Assembly: GCA_947427385.1 (NCBI GenBank)
Contig: CANEHT010000002.1
Location: 1-64,000, forward strand
Source: an uncultured Clostridia bacterium
GTDB lineage: Bacteria; Bacillota; Clostridia; Lachnospirales; CAMVHY01
Length of the DNA stretch: 64,000 bases
Direction of reading: 5' to 3'
The notes below the pieces were generated by a model, which ran no database searches, had not been told where the DNA came from, and saw only the letters and a program-made list of their open reading frames with translations. Of this stretch, positions 28,415 through 37,678 are shown piece after piece; position 1 is the stretch's first letter; the number at the start of each line of letters is the position of its first letter. Both the position numbers and the translations under genes were made by a program.

Positions 28415-31400
28415 ATATAAATGTCAGTTGATTTGTTTCGGGAATGCCACGTAAAACATTATTTTTTTTCAGCAAATCTATAACATTTTTATTGGCTTTT
28501 GTGCGCTCACGAAATTCTTCTATTGTGTTAAACAAACCATTCGCACGTTCGTCAACAATATTTTGCGCCACACTTTCGCCCAAACCTTCTATTGTGCAAA
28601 GTGGCGGCAGCAACCCGTTTTCGGTAATCAAAAATTTTTTCGCATCCGATTTATATAAATCGAGTGGTGCAAACTTCAAATTTCTCTCATACATTTCCAA
28701 AATTATTTCCAAAAGTGAATAAATATTTTTATCTTTTAAAGTTGCATCTTTGCCAAGCGCATTGATTTTTTTCATGTAATCCAAAACATTTTGTTTGCCG
28801 CAACACATTTTGTTGTAGTTAAAATCTTGACTACGAACGGAAAAAGTTGCCGCATAAAATGCATATGGATGATAAACTTTAAAATATCCGATACGCATTG
28901 TCATCATTACATATGCAACGGCATGACCTTTCGGGAAAAGATACTTTATCTTTTTGCAAGAATCTATATACCAATCGGGGATTTCATTTTGTCGCATAAC
29001 TTCGACATCTTCAGCTTTTAAACCTTTTCCTTTTCGCACCGCTTCCATAATTTTAAAAGCAGTTTTTTTCTCAATGCCTTTCTTAATTAAAAATAACATG
29101 ATATCGTCGCGCGTCGGAATAACTGATTTCAGATTTGCCACATTATTTTTAATCAATTCCTGCGCATTTTTTAACCATACATCTGTGCCGTGAGAAAGTC
29201 CAGAAATCCTTACAAGTTCGCCAAAAGATTTTGGCTTAGTTTCCAAAAGCATTTGACGTACAAATTGCGTACCAAACTCAGGCAAACCCAACGTCCCCGT
29301 ATCGCAATTTATATCGCCTAAAATTTTTGATGAAGTGAAAAGTGAAATAACTTTTTTGTCAGCAAGTGGAACTTTTGTCGGATCAATACCCGTAATTTCT
29401 TCAAGCATATGAATAATTGTCGGAACATCATGACCCAATAAATCTAATTTCAAAAGTCGCCCACTTATTGAATGATAATCAAAATGCGTCGTGGTAACAT
29501 TCGATTTAGAATCATTTGCCGGTCGTTGTATCGGACAAAATTCAAAAATATCGTGGTCGCTTGGCACAATCATTAAACCACCCGGATGTTGCCCGGTAGT
29601 TTTTTTTACACCACTACAACCAAATTTTAAACGATTGATTTCTGAATTTTTTACTGACAAATTTCGCTCATCAAAATATTTTTTTACATAACCATACGCT
29701 GTTTTTTCAGCAAGTGTTGAAATTGTACCGGCTTTAAAAACATGACCGCTACCGAATAATTCTTCAGTGTAAGCATGTGCTTTTAATTGATACTCACCGG
29801 AAAAATTCAAATCGATATCAGGTTCTTTGTCGCCGTCGAAACCTAAAAAAGTTTCAAATGGAATATCATGACCATCTTTGTTTAACGACTTTGAGCAAAT
29901 CGGACAAATTTTATCAGGCAAATCACATCCAGAACTTCCATCAAAATTTTTAATTTCTTCCGAATCAAATTCTGAGTATTTACAATTTGGACAAACATAA
30001 TGCGGCGGTAATGGATTAACTTCTGTGATATTTGCCATTGTTGCAACAAAAGATGAGCCAACTGAACCACGTGAGCCAACTAAATAACCATCGTCAAGAG
30101 ATTTTTGTACCAATTTTTGCGCAATAATATACATCACGGTAAAACCGTTTTTAATAATTGAATCGAGTTCACGATTTATTCGTGACGCAACTACATCTGG
30201 CAAAGTTTCGCCATAAATTTCGTGAGCTTTTTGAAAAACAATTTGCTTTAGCAATTCGTCGGCGCCTTCAAACTTAGGTGAAAAAGTTTCATCGGGAATC
30301 GGCTTAATATTTTCTATTGAATCGGCAATTAAATTTGGATTTTTAACGACAATTTCAAATGCGGTTTCATCATCGAGATAATCAAAACGTTTTAACATTT
30401 CATCAGTTGTATGGAAAAAAAGTGGCGGTTGATTGTCGGCATCATTGAAGCCTTCGCCCGACATAATTATTCGCCGATAAATTTCATCTTCAGGCTCAAG
30501 AAAATGTACGTCACCAGTTGCGACAACCAATTTGTTAAATTTTTTAGCGAGCGCAATAATTTTTTTATTGATGTCAATTAAACTTTGCTTTGAGTCAACG
30601 ATTTTATCACGTAACATGTAAAAATTATTTTCCAGCGGTTGAACTTCGAGATAATCATAAAATTGCGACAATTCATTTATAAAATTTTGTGATTTATTTT
30701 CAAAAATTGCACGATAAAGCTCACCGGCTTCACACGCTGAGCCAAGAATTAATCCATCACGATATTTCACAAATTCACTTTTAGGAATTCGCGGACGTTT
30801 GTAAAAGTAATCAATGTGTGATTTAGAAACCAATTGATATAAATTTTTCAGTCCCGACTGATTTTTTACTAATATAATTGCGTGGTATGCTTTCAATTTT
30901 GACTTATTCACAGAACTTGCAGAAAGCAAATTAATTTCACGAAGCTTTGTAATATTTTTTTGACGCAACATGTCCGAAAATTTCAAAAAGATATGTGCCG
31001 TTGCTTCTGCATCATCAACTGCTCGATGATGATGTTCAAGCTTAACATTTAAATGTTCGGCAACAAAATTTAATTTATGACGCGAAAGATGAGGTAAAAG
31101 TATTCGTGAAAGCCCAAGTGTATCCAAAACACAATTATCAAGTTCAATGTCAAAATCTTTTGCCACACGATTTATAAATCCTGCATCAAAATCAGCATTA
31201 TGTGCGACAAGAATACATCCAAAAATAAATTTTGCGAACGTTGGAAAAACTTCTTTTATATCAGGTGCGTCCACTAACATTTCATCCGTAATATGCACAA
31301 GTTCAACAATTTTTGGCGGTAATTTCAAATGCGGATTAACTAAAGTGCTAAACCTGTCAACAATTTTCCCGCCAGAAATTTTTACTGCACCAATCTCTAT

Positions 31401-32681
31401 AATTTTATTTTTATCTTTAGAAATTCCCGTAGTTTCCAAATCGAATACCACAAAATCATCATCTAAAGTTTTATCTTGCGGATTTTGCACAATGCACGCT
31501 AAATCATCTATCAAGTAAGCTTCCGTTCCATAAATAACTTTTATGCCAAATTTTTTTGCAGCTTCCATCGCTTCCGGAAAAGCTTGAACAACTCCATGAT
31601 CGGTAATTGCAATAGCTTTGTGCTGCCAAAATGCGGCACGCTCAATTAATTTTTTTACCGGCACAACCGAATCCATACTGCTCATTTGAGTATGCGCATG
31701 AAGTTCAACACGTTTAATTGGTGCGTTATCCATGCGCGGTAAAATTTCAAATGGCGCGATTTCATCGGCAAACAAAACGTTTTCGTGCAAAAAGTCATCA
31801 TTTTTGATTTTGCCTTTTACGATAATATCTTTGTCGACAGCGATAATTGATTTAAGTTCATCGGTGTCAGCAAAAAATTTTACGGTAATAGAACTTTTTT
31901 TGTCAGTAATGGCGAAGTCGAAAATAAATTTGCCGTTTTTAGTTTGGCGGCAATCTAACATAAAAATTTTACCGGCAACAGTAATTTTTTCACCGACTTC
32001 GAAATTATTTTCGAGTGAAGAAAAAGTTTCATTTTGTAAATTATCATTTACTTTTATGACAGATTTTTTTGACGGTAAATTTTTATTTGGTTGAGATTGG
32101 ATATTTTGCGGCACTTGTAAATTTTGCGATTGATTGTAAATTTTTTTTGCCAATTCTTTTTGTTTTTCCAGTAAAAAATTATTGTCAGAAGATAAAAATG
32201 AATCGGCAAAAACAATTTTTATATTCGCATCGATTTTTTCATTAATAATATTTTCCAAAATTGAAGTTAATTTTTTTTGCTGAACATAAAAATTTAAATT
32301 TGAATTAATTTTTATTTGCAAAATATTTTCATTTTGTAATTGCCAATCAGAATTTTGTAAAATTTCATAGCAAACATTGCTCATATTTTTGACATCAAAT
32401 AAAATTGTTGGCCAAACTTTTTTGATTTTTTCTTGAAGTGAACAGTCAAAATTATATTTTTCAGAAACTTTTACTGCTAAATGTGGAAAAAATTTTTTCA
32501 ATTCATTTTCAAAATCTAAAAAATTTTTTTTGTCAATAACTTTTTTCAAAAGCAAACAAATTGCTAATTCCTTTTTCTCATTTGAAAATTTAATTTGATT
32601 GACTTGCGAAAAATTAAAATTTTTTTTAACTGACTCTGAAAACTCAAAGTTTGCGAACACATTCCTAAAATCTTTTTCCAT
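28413..32681 (-). CDS. polC: DNA polymerase III subunit alpha, PolC type
   Basis: A 1422-aa Gram-positive replicative polymerase. In order: N-terminal region, OB fold (GEKITVAGKIF near 230), PHP domain part (RVELHAHTQMSSMDSV near 325), an inserted DnaQ-type 3'-5' exonuclease (FVVFDLETTG near 405 and HHRAVDDAEAT near 555), the remainder of PHP, a zinc-binding Cys set (CPNCKYSEF ... CPICSK near 910-950) and the polymerase core with DKEPDIDLNFSG. It has its own promoter and ends at the shared thyA terminator. Length fits the family (about 1430). Confidence 0.98.
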   Translation of the reverse strand: MEKDFRNVFANFEFSESVKKNFNFSQVNQIKFSNEKKELAICLLLKKVIDKKNFLDFENELKKFFPHLAVKVSEKYNFDCSLQEKIKKVWPTILFDVKNMSNVCYEILQNSDWQLQNENILQIKINSNLNFYVQQKKLTSILENIINEKIDANIKIVFADSFLSSDNNFLLEKQKELAKKIYNQSQNLQVPQNIQSQPNKNLPSKKSVIKVNDNLQNETFSSLENNFEVGEKITVAGKIFMLDCRQTKNGKFIFDFAITDKKSSITVKFFADTDELKSIIAVDKDIIVKGKIKNDDFLHENVLFADEIAPFEILPRMDNAPIKRVELHAHTQMSSMDSVVPVKKLIERAAFWQHKAIAITDHGVVQAFPEAMEAAKKFGIKVIYGTEAYLIDDLACIVQNPQDKTLDDDFVVFDLETTGISKDKNKIIEIGAVKISGGKIVDRFSTLVNPHLKLPPKIVELVHITDEMLVDAPDIKEVFPTFAKFIFGCILVAHNADFDAGFINRVAKDFDIELDNCVLDTLGLSRILLPHLSRHKLNFVAEHLNVKLEHHHRAVDDAEATAHIFLKFSDMLRQKNITKLREINLLSASSVNKSKLKAYHAIILVKNQSGLKNLYQLVSKSHIDYFYKRPRIPKSEFVKYRDGLILGSACEAGELYRAIFENKSQNFINELSQFYDYLEVQPLENNFYMLRDKIVDSKQSLIDINKKIIALAKKFNKLVVATGDVHFLEPEDEIYRRIIMSGEGFNDADNQPPLFFHTTDEMLKRFDYLDDETAFEIVVKNPNLIADSIENIKPIPDETFSPKFEGADELLKQIVFQKAHEIYGETLPDVVASRINRELDSIIKNGFTVMYIIAQKLVQKSLDDGYLVGSRGSVGSSFVATMANITEVNPLPPHYVCPNCKYSEFDSEEIKNFDGSSGCDLPDKICPICSKSLNKDGHDIPFETFLGFDGDKEPDIDLNFSGEYQLKAHAYTEELFGSGHVFKAGTISTLAEKTAYGYVKKYFDERNLSVKNSEINRLKFGCSGVKKTTGQHPGGLMIVPSDHDIFEFCPIQRPANDSKSNVTTTHFDYHSISGRLLKLDLLGHDVPTIIHMLEEITGIDPTKVPLADKKVISLFTSSKILGDINCDTGTLGLPEFGTQFVRQMLLETKPKSFGELVRISGLSHGTDVWLKNAQELIKNNVANLKSVIPTRDDIMLFLIKKGIEKKTAFKIMEAVRKGKGLKAEDVEVMRQNEIPDWYIDSCKKIKYLFPKGHAVAYVMMTMRIGYFKVYHPYAFYAATFSVRSQDFNYNKMCCGKQNVLDYMKKINALGKDATLKDKNIYSLLEIILEMYERNLKFAPLDLYKSDAKKFLITENGLLPPLCTIEGLGESVAQNIVDERANGLFNTIEEFRERTKANKNVIDLLKKNNVLRGIPETNQLTFI

Positions 32682-32713
32682 AGTAATCGTCCTTTTTTTT
32701 ACGTCTACATTTA

Positions 32714-32742
32714 ATTATAATTCGTATTGATTTTTAATACAA
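32714..32742 (-). promoter_or_regulatory. Sigma-A-type promoter of polC
   Basis: On the minus strand TTGTAT (32742-32737), a 17-nt spacer and TATAAT (32719-32714), about 30 nt before the polC ATG. It lies in the divergent gap with rsmE, whose promoter must overlap it. Confidence 0.65.
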
Positions 32743-32756
32743 ATGGAGGCAATAAA

Positions 32757-33470
32757 TTGCATAAATTATTTTTGGACGATAAATTTATTTCTGGCAACAA
32801 AATCGAAATTTGTGATGAAACATTCCGTCATGTAAAAGTTTTACGACTAAATATTGGCGATGAAATCATAATCGGTGATAAAAATTTGAACGATTATTAT
32901 TGTACTGTAAAAGAAATTTTAAAAAATAGCGCAATACTTTTTGTCAATGAAATTAGAAAATCACAAAATGAATCTCCTAAAAAAATTGTTCTATTCCAAG
33001 CCTTAACTAAATCCGATAAATTTGAATTCGTTATTCAAAAATCTGTGGAACTTGGCGTAAATAAAATAATACCAATCGTGTGCGATTATTGCGACAAAAA
33101 AAATTCTCCAACCATAAATAAATTAATGCGTTGGAGAAAAATTTCTAAATCTGCTGCCGAACAATCAGGTCGCGGAATTATACCTGAAATTTTAGAAGCA
33201 ATTGACTTCAAAAATGCTGTTACTATCTCAAAAAACCTTCAGACAAATTTTATTGCACATGAAAAATCAAATTTCTCAATAAAAAATTGTCAACTTAATA
33301 AAGATTCTATTGGAATATTTATTGGACCTGAAGGTGGATTTTCAGAATCTGAAATAAATTTTGCCTTAAATAATAATATAACTCCTGTTTCACTCGGAAA
33401 AAGAATTTTACGTACCGAAACGGCGGCGTTGTTTGTTCTATCTTTACTTGTTTCTGAAAATGAATTGTGA
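32757..33470 (+). CDS. rsmE: 16S rRNA (uracil(1498)-N(3))-methyltransferase RsmE
   Basis: A 237-aa SPOUT-class methyltransferase. An N-terminal PUA-like part (HVKVLRLNIGDEIIIGD) is followed by the knotted domain with QALTKSDKFEFVIQKSVELGV, IGPEGGFSESE and LGKRILRTETAAL, all family hallmarks. Start chosen at TTG 32757, 7 nt after GGAGG; an upstream ATT/ATG-like extension overlaps the ribosome binding site. It diverges from polC and ends at palindromic copy 5. Confidence 0.94.
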   Translation: MHKLFLDDKFISGNKIEICDETFRHVKVLRLNIGDEIIIGDKNLNDYYCTVKEILKNSAILFVNEIRKSQNESPKKIVLFQALTKSDKFEFVIQKSVELGVNKIIPIVCDYCDKKNSPTINKLMRWRKISKSAAEQSGRGIIPEILEAIDFKNAVTISKNLQTNFIAHEKSNFSIKNCQLNKDSIGIFIGPEGGFSESEINFALNNNITPVSLGKRILRTETAALFVLSLLVSENEL

Positions 33471-33481
33471 ATTTTATTTTT

Positions 33482-33644
33482 AAGACCTTACTTTTTCTTT
33501 GAAAAGAAAAAGTAAAACATAAGCAGTTCCTGCAGAACTGCTTCATGAAAAGAAACTTTACAAAAAATCTTTGTGTGAAATCACACAAAGATTTTTTTTG
33601 CTAAAGTTCTTTTGTTACTTTTCTTTCAAGAAAAGTAAGGTCTT
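33482..33644. repeat. Palindromic intergenic element, copy 5 (best-preserved, with hairpin C)
   Basis: The outer ends AAGACC and GGTCTT are exact complements. Left arm A (TTACTTTTTCTTTGAAAAGAAAAAGTAA), then hairpin C (AAGCAGTTC-CTGCA-GAACTGCTT), then the central hairpin with stem CTTTGTGTGA/TCACACAAAG inside AAACTTT...AAAGTT flanks, then right arm A (TTACTTTTCTTTCAAGAAAAGTAA). It fills the gap between converging rsmE and the flavodiiron gene. Confidence 0.9.
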
Positions 33645-33645
33645 A

Positions 33646-34842
33646 TTAAACAATCGTTTTTGCGAAATCCAAACCAAATTGCTTAGCTGCACCTAAATCA
33701 TTTTCACTTGGCACAAAATTAATTTTAAAGCTTGGCTCAAAAACGTTAAACTTAAGTGACTTAAGTCTTTCCGTTATAAATCCAATAGCTTCGCCACTCC
33801 AACCAAACGAACCAAAAACTGCAACATTTTTATTTTTGCAATTAACGGCATCAACACCAGATAGCAAATGCCAAACAGGTGGCACAACATCCCGATTTAT
33901 TGTTGGCGATCCAATCAAGAATGCATCTGATTCATTTAATTTACTGCAAAGCATGTTAATATCGTAATCTATAATATTATAGATATCGACAATCGCGTCA
34001 GGTAATTGCGACATAATTCCATCTTTAATTTTCTCCGCCAATTTCAAAGTATTTCCATAAGCCGAGCAATAAAAAATTGGAATTGTTTTCACTGCATTCG
34101 GCCGTACCGTTGCCCACTCACGATATTTTTGTAACACAAAATTTAATTTACTTTTAGTCAATACCGGACCATGACTTGTGCACACAAAATCAATCTGTAA
34201 CCCCGAAATTTTATCTAAACCATTAATAACATAACTTTTAAATGGCCCAAAAATTGCGTCAAAATAATTTTTCATCGCAATTTCATATTGAGCTTCAAAT
34301 TTTGTTTTATAGTCAAAAATATATGGCTCACAATAATGTGCGCCGAGAAAATCGCAGCTGAACAAAATTTTTTCATTTTCTAAATACGTAAAAATACTAT
34401 CGGGCCAATGTAAAAATGGCGCGGAGATAAATTTTAACTTTTGCGTACCTAAATCTAATTCGTCATTATCTTTTACAATAATAAAATCTAAATCTGTACG
34501 ATTAACTATATTTTTAAGATAAATTGCGCCTGCATTTGAACAAACAATTTTGGCATTCGTTGCAAGTTTTAAAAGTTGTGCGAGACAACCAGAATGATCT
34601 GGCTCCGTATGATTTATAACTATATAATCAATGCTTTGTGGCTCGCAAACTTCTTTTATATTTTCAAAATAAATCTCCCAAAAATCAGGATGACAAGTTT
34701 CAACCAATGCTATTTTCGTATCCTTAATTATGTAAGAGTTATAAGACGTACCGAAATTTGTTGGGATAATGACATCGGACACACGTAAATTTGGATTAAA
34801 ACTGCCAACAAAATAAACAGAATCAGTAATTTTATTAATCAT
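33646..34842 (-). CDS. Flavodiiron protein (FprA-type A flavoprotein)
   Basis: A 398-aa cytoplasmic O2/NO reductase used by anaerobes for detoxification. The N-terminal metallo-beta-lactamase-like domain has iron ligands in NHTEPDHSG near residue 80, LHWPD near 145, SCDFLGAHY near 165 and TSHGP near 225. The C-terminal flavodoxin domain begins IPIFYCSAYGNT near 255. Start at ATG 34842, six nt after AAAGGAA; upstream ATGs overlap that site. The rubredoxin gene immediately upstream is the probable electron donor. Confidence 0.93.
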   Translation of the reverse strand: MINKITDSVYFVGSFNPNLRVSDVIIPTNFGTSYNSYIIKDTKIALVETCHPDFWEIYFENIKEVCEPQSIDYIVINHTEPDHSGCLAQLLKLATNAKIVCSNAGAIYLKNIVNRTDLDFIIVKDNDELDLGTQKLKFISAPFLHWPDSIFTYLENEKILFSCDFLGAHYCEPYIFDYKTKFEAQYEIAMKNYFDAIFGPFKSYVINGLDKISGLQIDFVCTSHGPVLTKSKLNFVLQKYREWATVRPNAVKTIPIFYCSAYGNTLKLAEKIKDGIMSQLPDAIVDIYNIIDYDINMLCSKLNESDAFLIGSPTINRDVVPPVWHLLSGVDAVNCKNKNVAVFGSFGWSGEAIGFITERLKSLKFNVFEPSFKINFVPSENDLGAAKQFGLDFAKTIV

Positions 34843-34866
34843 TGTCATTTCCTTTCGCATAAAAAA

Positions 34867-35022
34867 TTATTCAGGCTTAAACATACTTTTATCGACGCCG
34901 CATTCCGGACAAATAAAATCATCAGGTAAATCTTCAAATTTTGTACCGGGCGCAATATTTTCATCAGGGAGCCCAAGCTCTTCATCATAGACATATCCAC
35001 AAACTTCACAAACATATTTCAT
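34867..35022 (-). CDS. Rubredoxin
   Basis: A 51-aa one-iron electron carrier. The four Cys ligands are in [11 protein letters not shown] and [11 protein letters not shown]; length is typical. The ATG at 35022 follows AGGAGGTG; a longer in-frame start (to 35112) runs through the promoter. It forms a two-gene operon with the flavodiiron protein 24 nt downstream. Confidence 0.95.
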   Translation of the reverse strand: MKYVCEVCGYVYDEELGLPDENIAPGTKFEDLPDDFICPECGVDKSMFKPE

Positions 35023-35047
35023 AATAAAACACCTCCTATTTTTAAAC

Positions 35048-35076
35048 ATAATATATGTAAGTACGAAATAAATCAA
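35048..35076 (-). promoter_or_regulatory. Sigma-A-type promoter of the rubredoxin-flavodiiron operon
   Basis: On the minus strand TTGATT (35076-35071), a 17-nt spacer and TATTAT (35053-35048), about 26 nt before the rubredoxin ATG. Confidence 0.65.
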
Positions 35077-35141
35077 TAGAAAAATTCGTGCGCGAAATAC
35101 TTTAAAATACATATGTAAAACAAAAATTATTATTTAAAATT

Positions 35142-35930
35142 TTAATAACCAATAACTTCTTTTTCAACAGTTTTTATAGTTTCTCTTGCAATTTTTGAAA
35201 TAGGAAGAGTATAAACTGTATTTAATCGAGGATTAAAAATACCTAAATTAGTTATGTTTTTGAATTCTTTTTCGCCTGAATGTTGACCCATAATCCAATA
35301 CATAAGTAATTGTAAAGTATGTTTGCTAGTCGGTTTTGTTTTTGATACCTTAAAATCCCACATGGTATCAACTGTCAAAAAATCACCGTCCCCGGCACCA
35401 ACTGTACTCGTAAATGCCTTTTCATTAAACTCAAATCCATCTTTAACAATAGGTCCATATTTTTTAAAAAAGTTAATGCCTCTTTGAACCATAATCTGTA
35501 TATTTTTAATTGTATAGATATCAGGAATTTTTGGATTTGTACTATTGGAATTATTAAAAGCCATTAAAGCTGCTCCTGTATTTCTATACCACACATCAAA
35601 TGTAACTAATTTACAAGCATTAATAATTGACTGATCATCAATTCCTTTTATATTTTCTGCTAAATTGTGCCCAATATCTATAGCATTAGGTATCCAATTT
35701 GTTGCACATTCCGCACCCCAAAGAGATATACGAAATGCATCATTTACACTTGCACACATTACCAATCTTGTTAAATAATCAACAGCCATTTCTACAACAG
35801 AAGCATGAATATTTTCTGTTTCATGCAAAGTTTCATTATCATTCAAAATTTTTGATTCAAATTGTGAAGGTTTAATATAACCCCCTTTAGGTTGTTTAAT
35901 TTCACCAATTCTTTGCGTTACAGAACTCAT
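35142..35930 (-). CDS. Conserved hypothetical protein, possible PD-(D/E)XK-fold
   Basis: A 262-aa cytoplasmic protein without signal or membrane segment. I do not recognise an assigned function. The C-terminal half holds GAGDGDFLTVDTMWDFKVS followed by KHTLQLLMYWIMGQ. This spacing of an Asp, a D-x-K pair and a helix with QLLMY is reminiscent of PD-(D/E)XK nucleases such as Cas4/AddB-type folds, but this is an inference from pattern alone. GAGGAGGAT precedes the ATG. It starts 29 nt after the second phosphofructokinase, so it may be the last gene of a nudix-pfk-orf unit. No toxin, methylase or helicase partner adjoins it. Confidence 0.6.
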   Translation of the reverse strand: MSSVTQRIGEIKQPKGGYIKPSQFESKILNDNETLHETENIHASVVEMAVDYLTRLVMCASVNDAFRISLWGAECATNWIPNAIDIGHNLAENIKGIDDQSIINACKLVTFDVWYRNTGAALMAFNNSNSTNPKIPDIYTIKNIQIMVQRGINFFKKYGPIVKDGFEFNEKAFTSTVGAGDGDFLTVDTMWDFKVSKTKPTSKHTLQLLMYWIMGQHSGEKEFKNITNLGIFNPRLNTVYTLPISKIARETIKTVEKEVIGY

Positions 35931-35959
35931 AATATATCCTCCTCTACTTATCTATTTTA

Positions 35960-37042
35960 TTATGCTCCAAATGAAATCCCCATTGCACTCGCCGCATTTA
36001 CTAATTCATTAACAGGCGCAACAATTTTTGGCTTACCAATAACTTCTTCCAAACTTACTGAATCCATTCGACCATTTTTAAGACAAACCATATTGCCGAA
36101 TTTTTTCTCCGCAATTAAATTTGCTGCTGCATACGCATATCTGATAGAAAGAATACGGTCGGCCGGTGAAGTATCACCGCCACGTTGAATATGTCCAAGA
36201 GCAACGCTTCGAACTTCGTGCTCTATGAGTGGTTCCAAATCTTGTGCAATCTTCGCGCCGATTCCACCAAATCTAATTGGGTCAGGACTATCTGAAACAA
36301 CTTTACCGATTACGGCTTGCCCTCCCTTTTCTTTTGCGCCTTCAGTTACAACTATTATGGAGAAATTTTTACCGACTGCATCACGTTGTTTTATTTTTTC
36401 CACGATTTTATCGAGAGAATAAGGTATTTCCGGAATAATAATAACGTCGGCAGAACCAGCAATTCCTGAGAGTAAAGCAATCCATCCTGCATTGCGTCCC
36501 ATTACCTCAACAACAAAAACTCTGTTATGAGATTCAGCTGTCGTATGTATGCGTCCAAGATTTTCTGTGACAATATTTACTGCACTGTCAAACCCAAAAG
36601 TAACATCAGTTGATGCTAAATCGTTGTCGATAGTTTTTGGCACGCCAATAACATTTACACCTTTACGTGCAAAATCTCTAGCGCTTGTAAGTGTTCCGTC
36701 GCCGCCGAGAACAACTAAAACATCAACGCCTTCTTTTTTCATATTTGCCACAGCAACATCTGAAACATCTTTTTTAATCATATTGCCATTTCCATCGTCA
36801 ACGAGATAATCGAACAAATTATCTTTGTTAGAACTGAAAAGGATAGTGCCGCCCTTATGCAAAATACCGGAAGTAGATTGAGGAGTGAGAGTAACGAAAT
36901 TATTTTCATAGAGACCACGATAACCGAATTTATAACCGATAATCTCGCAATTAAATTTATAGGTACAGATACGAGTCAGAGCGTAGATAACGGCATTTAA
37001 TCCGGGGGCATCGCCGCCACCGGTTAATATTCCAATTTTCAT
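35960..37042 (-). CDS. 6-phosphofructokinase, mixed-type (second copy)
   Basis: A 360-aa phosphofructokinase, longer than and clearly different from PfkA at 11.8 kb. It has GILTGGGDAPGLNAVIYA, GGDGT and PKTIDND. Gly in GGDGT points to ATP, while the Lys before TIDND is the residue seen in pyrophosphate-using and mixed-substrate group III enzymes, so donor preference is uncertain. Start at ATG 37042, with TTTGGAGG upstream. It lies between a NUDIX hydrolase and the hypothetical gene. Confidence 0.88.
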   Translation of the reverse strand: MKIGILTGGGDAPGLNAVIYALTRICTYKFNCEIIGYKFGYRGLYENNFVTLTPQSTSGILHKGGTILFSSNKDNLFDYLVDDGNGNMIKKDVSDVAVANMKKEGVDVLVVLGGDGTLTSARDFARKGVNVIGVPKTIDNDLASTDVTFGFDSAVNIVTENLGRIHTTAESHNRVFVVEVMGRNAGWIALLSGIAGSADVIIIPEIPYSLDKIVEKIKQRDAVGKNFSIIVVTEGAKEKGGQAVIGKVVSDSPDPIRFGGIGAKIAQDLEPLIEHEVRSVALGHIQRGGDTSPADRILSIRYAYAAANLIAEKKFGNMVCLKNGRMDSVSLEEVIGKPKIVAPVNELVNAASAMGISFGA

Positions 37043-37086
37043 AAATAAAACCTCCAAACTTTTTATAAAAATTTTAACATAAATTA

Positions 37087-37605
37087 TTATTTATTGCAAG
37101 TATATGCAAAAATTGCGGCGATAGTTTTAGCGTCAGTAATTTCTCCAGTGGTAATCATTTTTCGTGCATCAGATAATGAATAATTTTCGATTTGGATAAA
37201 CTCATCTTCATCAAGATTTTGTTTGCCAATAGATAAATCGTGCGCTAAAAAAATATTTATAAGTTCATTACAGAAACCAATTGATGAATGCATTTTAAAC
37301 ATAAGCGATAATTTGTTAGGGATAAAACCGGTTTCTTCTTGTAGCTCACGATACGCACAATCTTCTGGACTTTCACCATCTTCCATAATACCGGCAGGGA
37401 TTTCAAGTGAGTAATTTTTAATGGGCCAACGATATTGGCGCACGAAAATAATTTTATCATTATTGATAGCGAGGACAGCACTACATTCATTATGTAAAAC
37501 TATTTCGCGCTCTGCAAATTTTTCATTAGGTAATTTAACAATATCCTTATAAACTTTAATAATTTTACCGGAATAAATTTGCTGACGATTTTTACTTTCT
37601 TCCAT
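37087..37605 (-). CDS. NUDIX hydrolase, ADP-ribose pyrophosphatase type
   Basis: A 172-aa enzyme. The Nudix box reads [20 protein letters not shown] with TGF after it, matching GX5EX7REUXEEXGU, and the region before it ([18 protein letters not shown]) is typical of ADP-ribose pyrophosphatases. It likely hydrolyses ADP-ribose to AMP and ribose 5-phosphate. The ATG at 37605 has AAGGTGAT upstream. First gene of a probable nudix-pfk-orf operon, diverging from the tsaC/sua5-type gene. Confidence 0.88.
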   Translation of the reverse strand: MEESKNRQQIYSGKIIKVYKDIVKLPNEKFAEREIVLHNECSAVLAINNDKIIFVRQYRWPIKNYSLEIPAGIMEDGESPEDCAYRELQEETGFIPNKLSLMFKMHSSIGFCNELINIFLAHDLSIGKQNLDEDEFIQIENYSLSDARKMITTGEITDAKTIAAIFAYTCNK

Positions 37606-37625
37606 AATTATCACCTTTTATAAAT

Positions 37626-37654
37626 TTGTTTTACGAATCAATATGAATTATAAT
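37626..37654 (+). promoter_or_regulatory. Sigma-A-type promoter of the tsaC/sua5-type gene
   Basis: TTGTTT at 37626-37631, a 17-nt spacer and a perfect TATAAT at 37649-37654, 24 nt before the ATG. Confidence 0.65.
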
Positions 37655-37678
37655 ACACGAAAAAAAAGGATATGCAAA

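Noticed and set aside
35023-35112. A 30-residue N-terminal extension on rubredoxin
   Set aside because: It runs through a good promoter and ribosome binding site, and the 51-aa form starting MKYVCEVCG has the exact family length.
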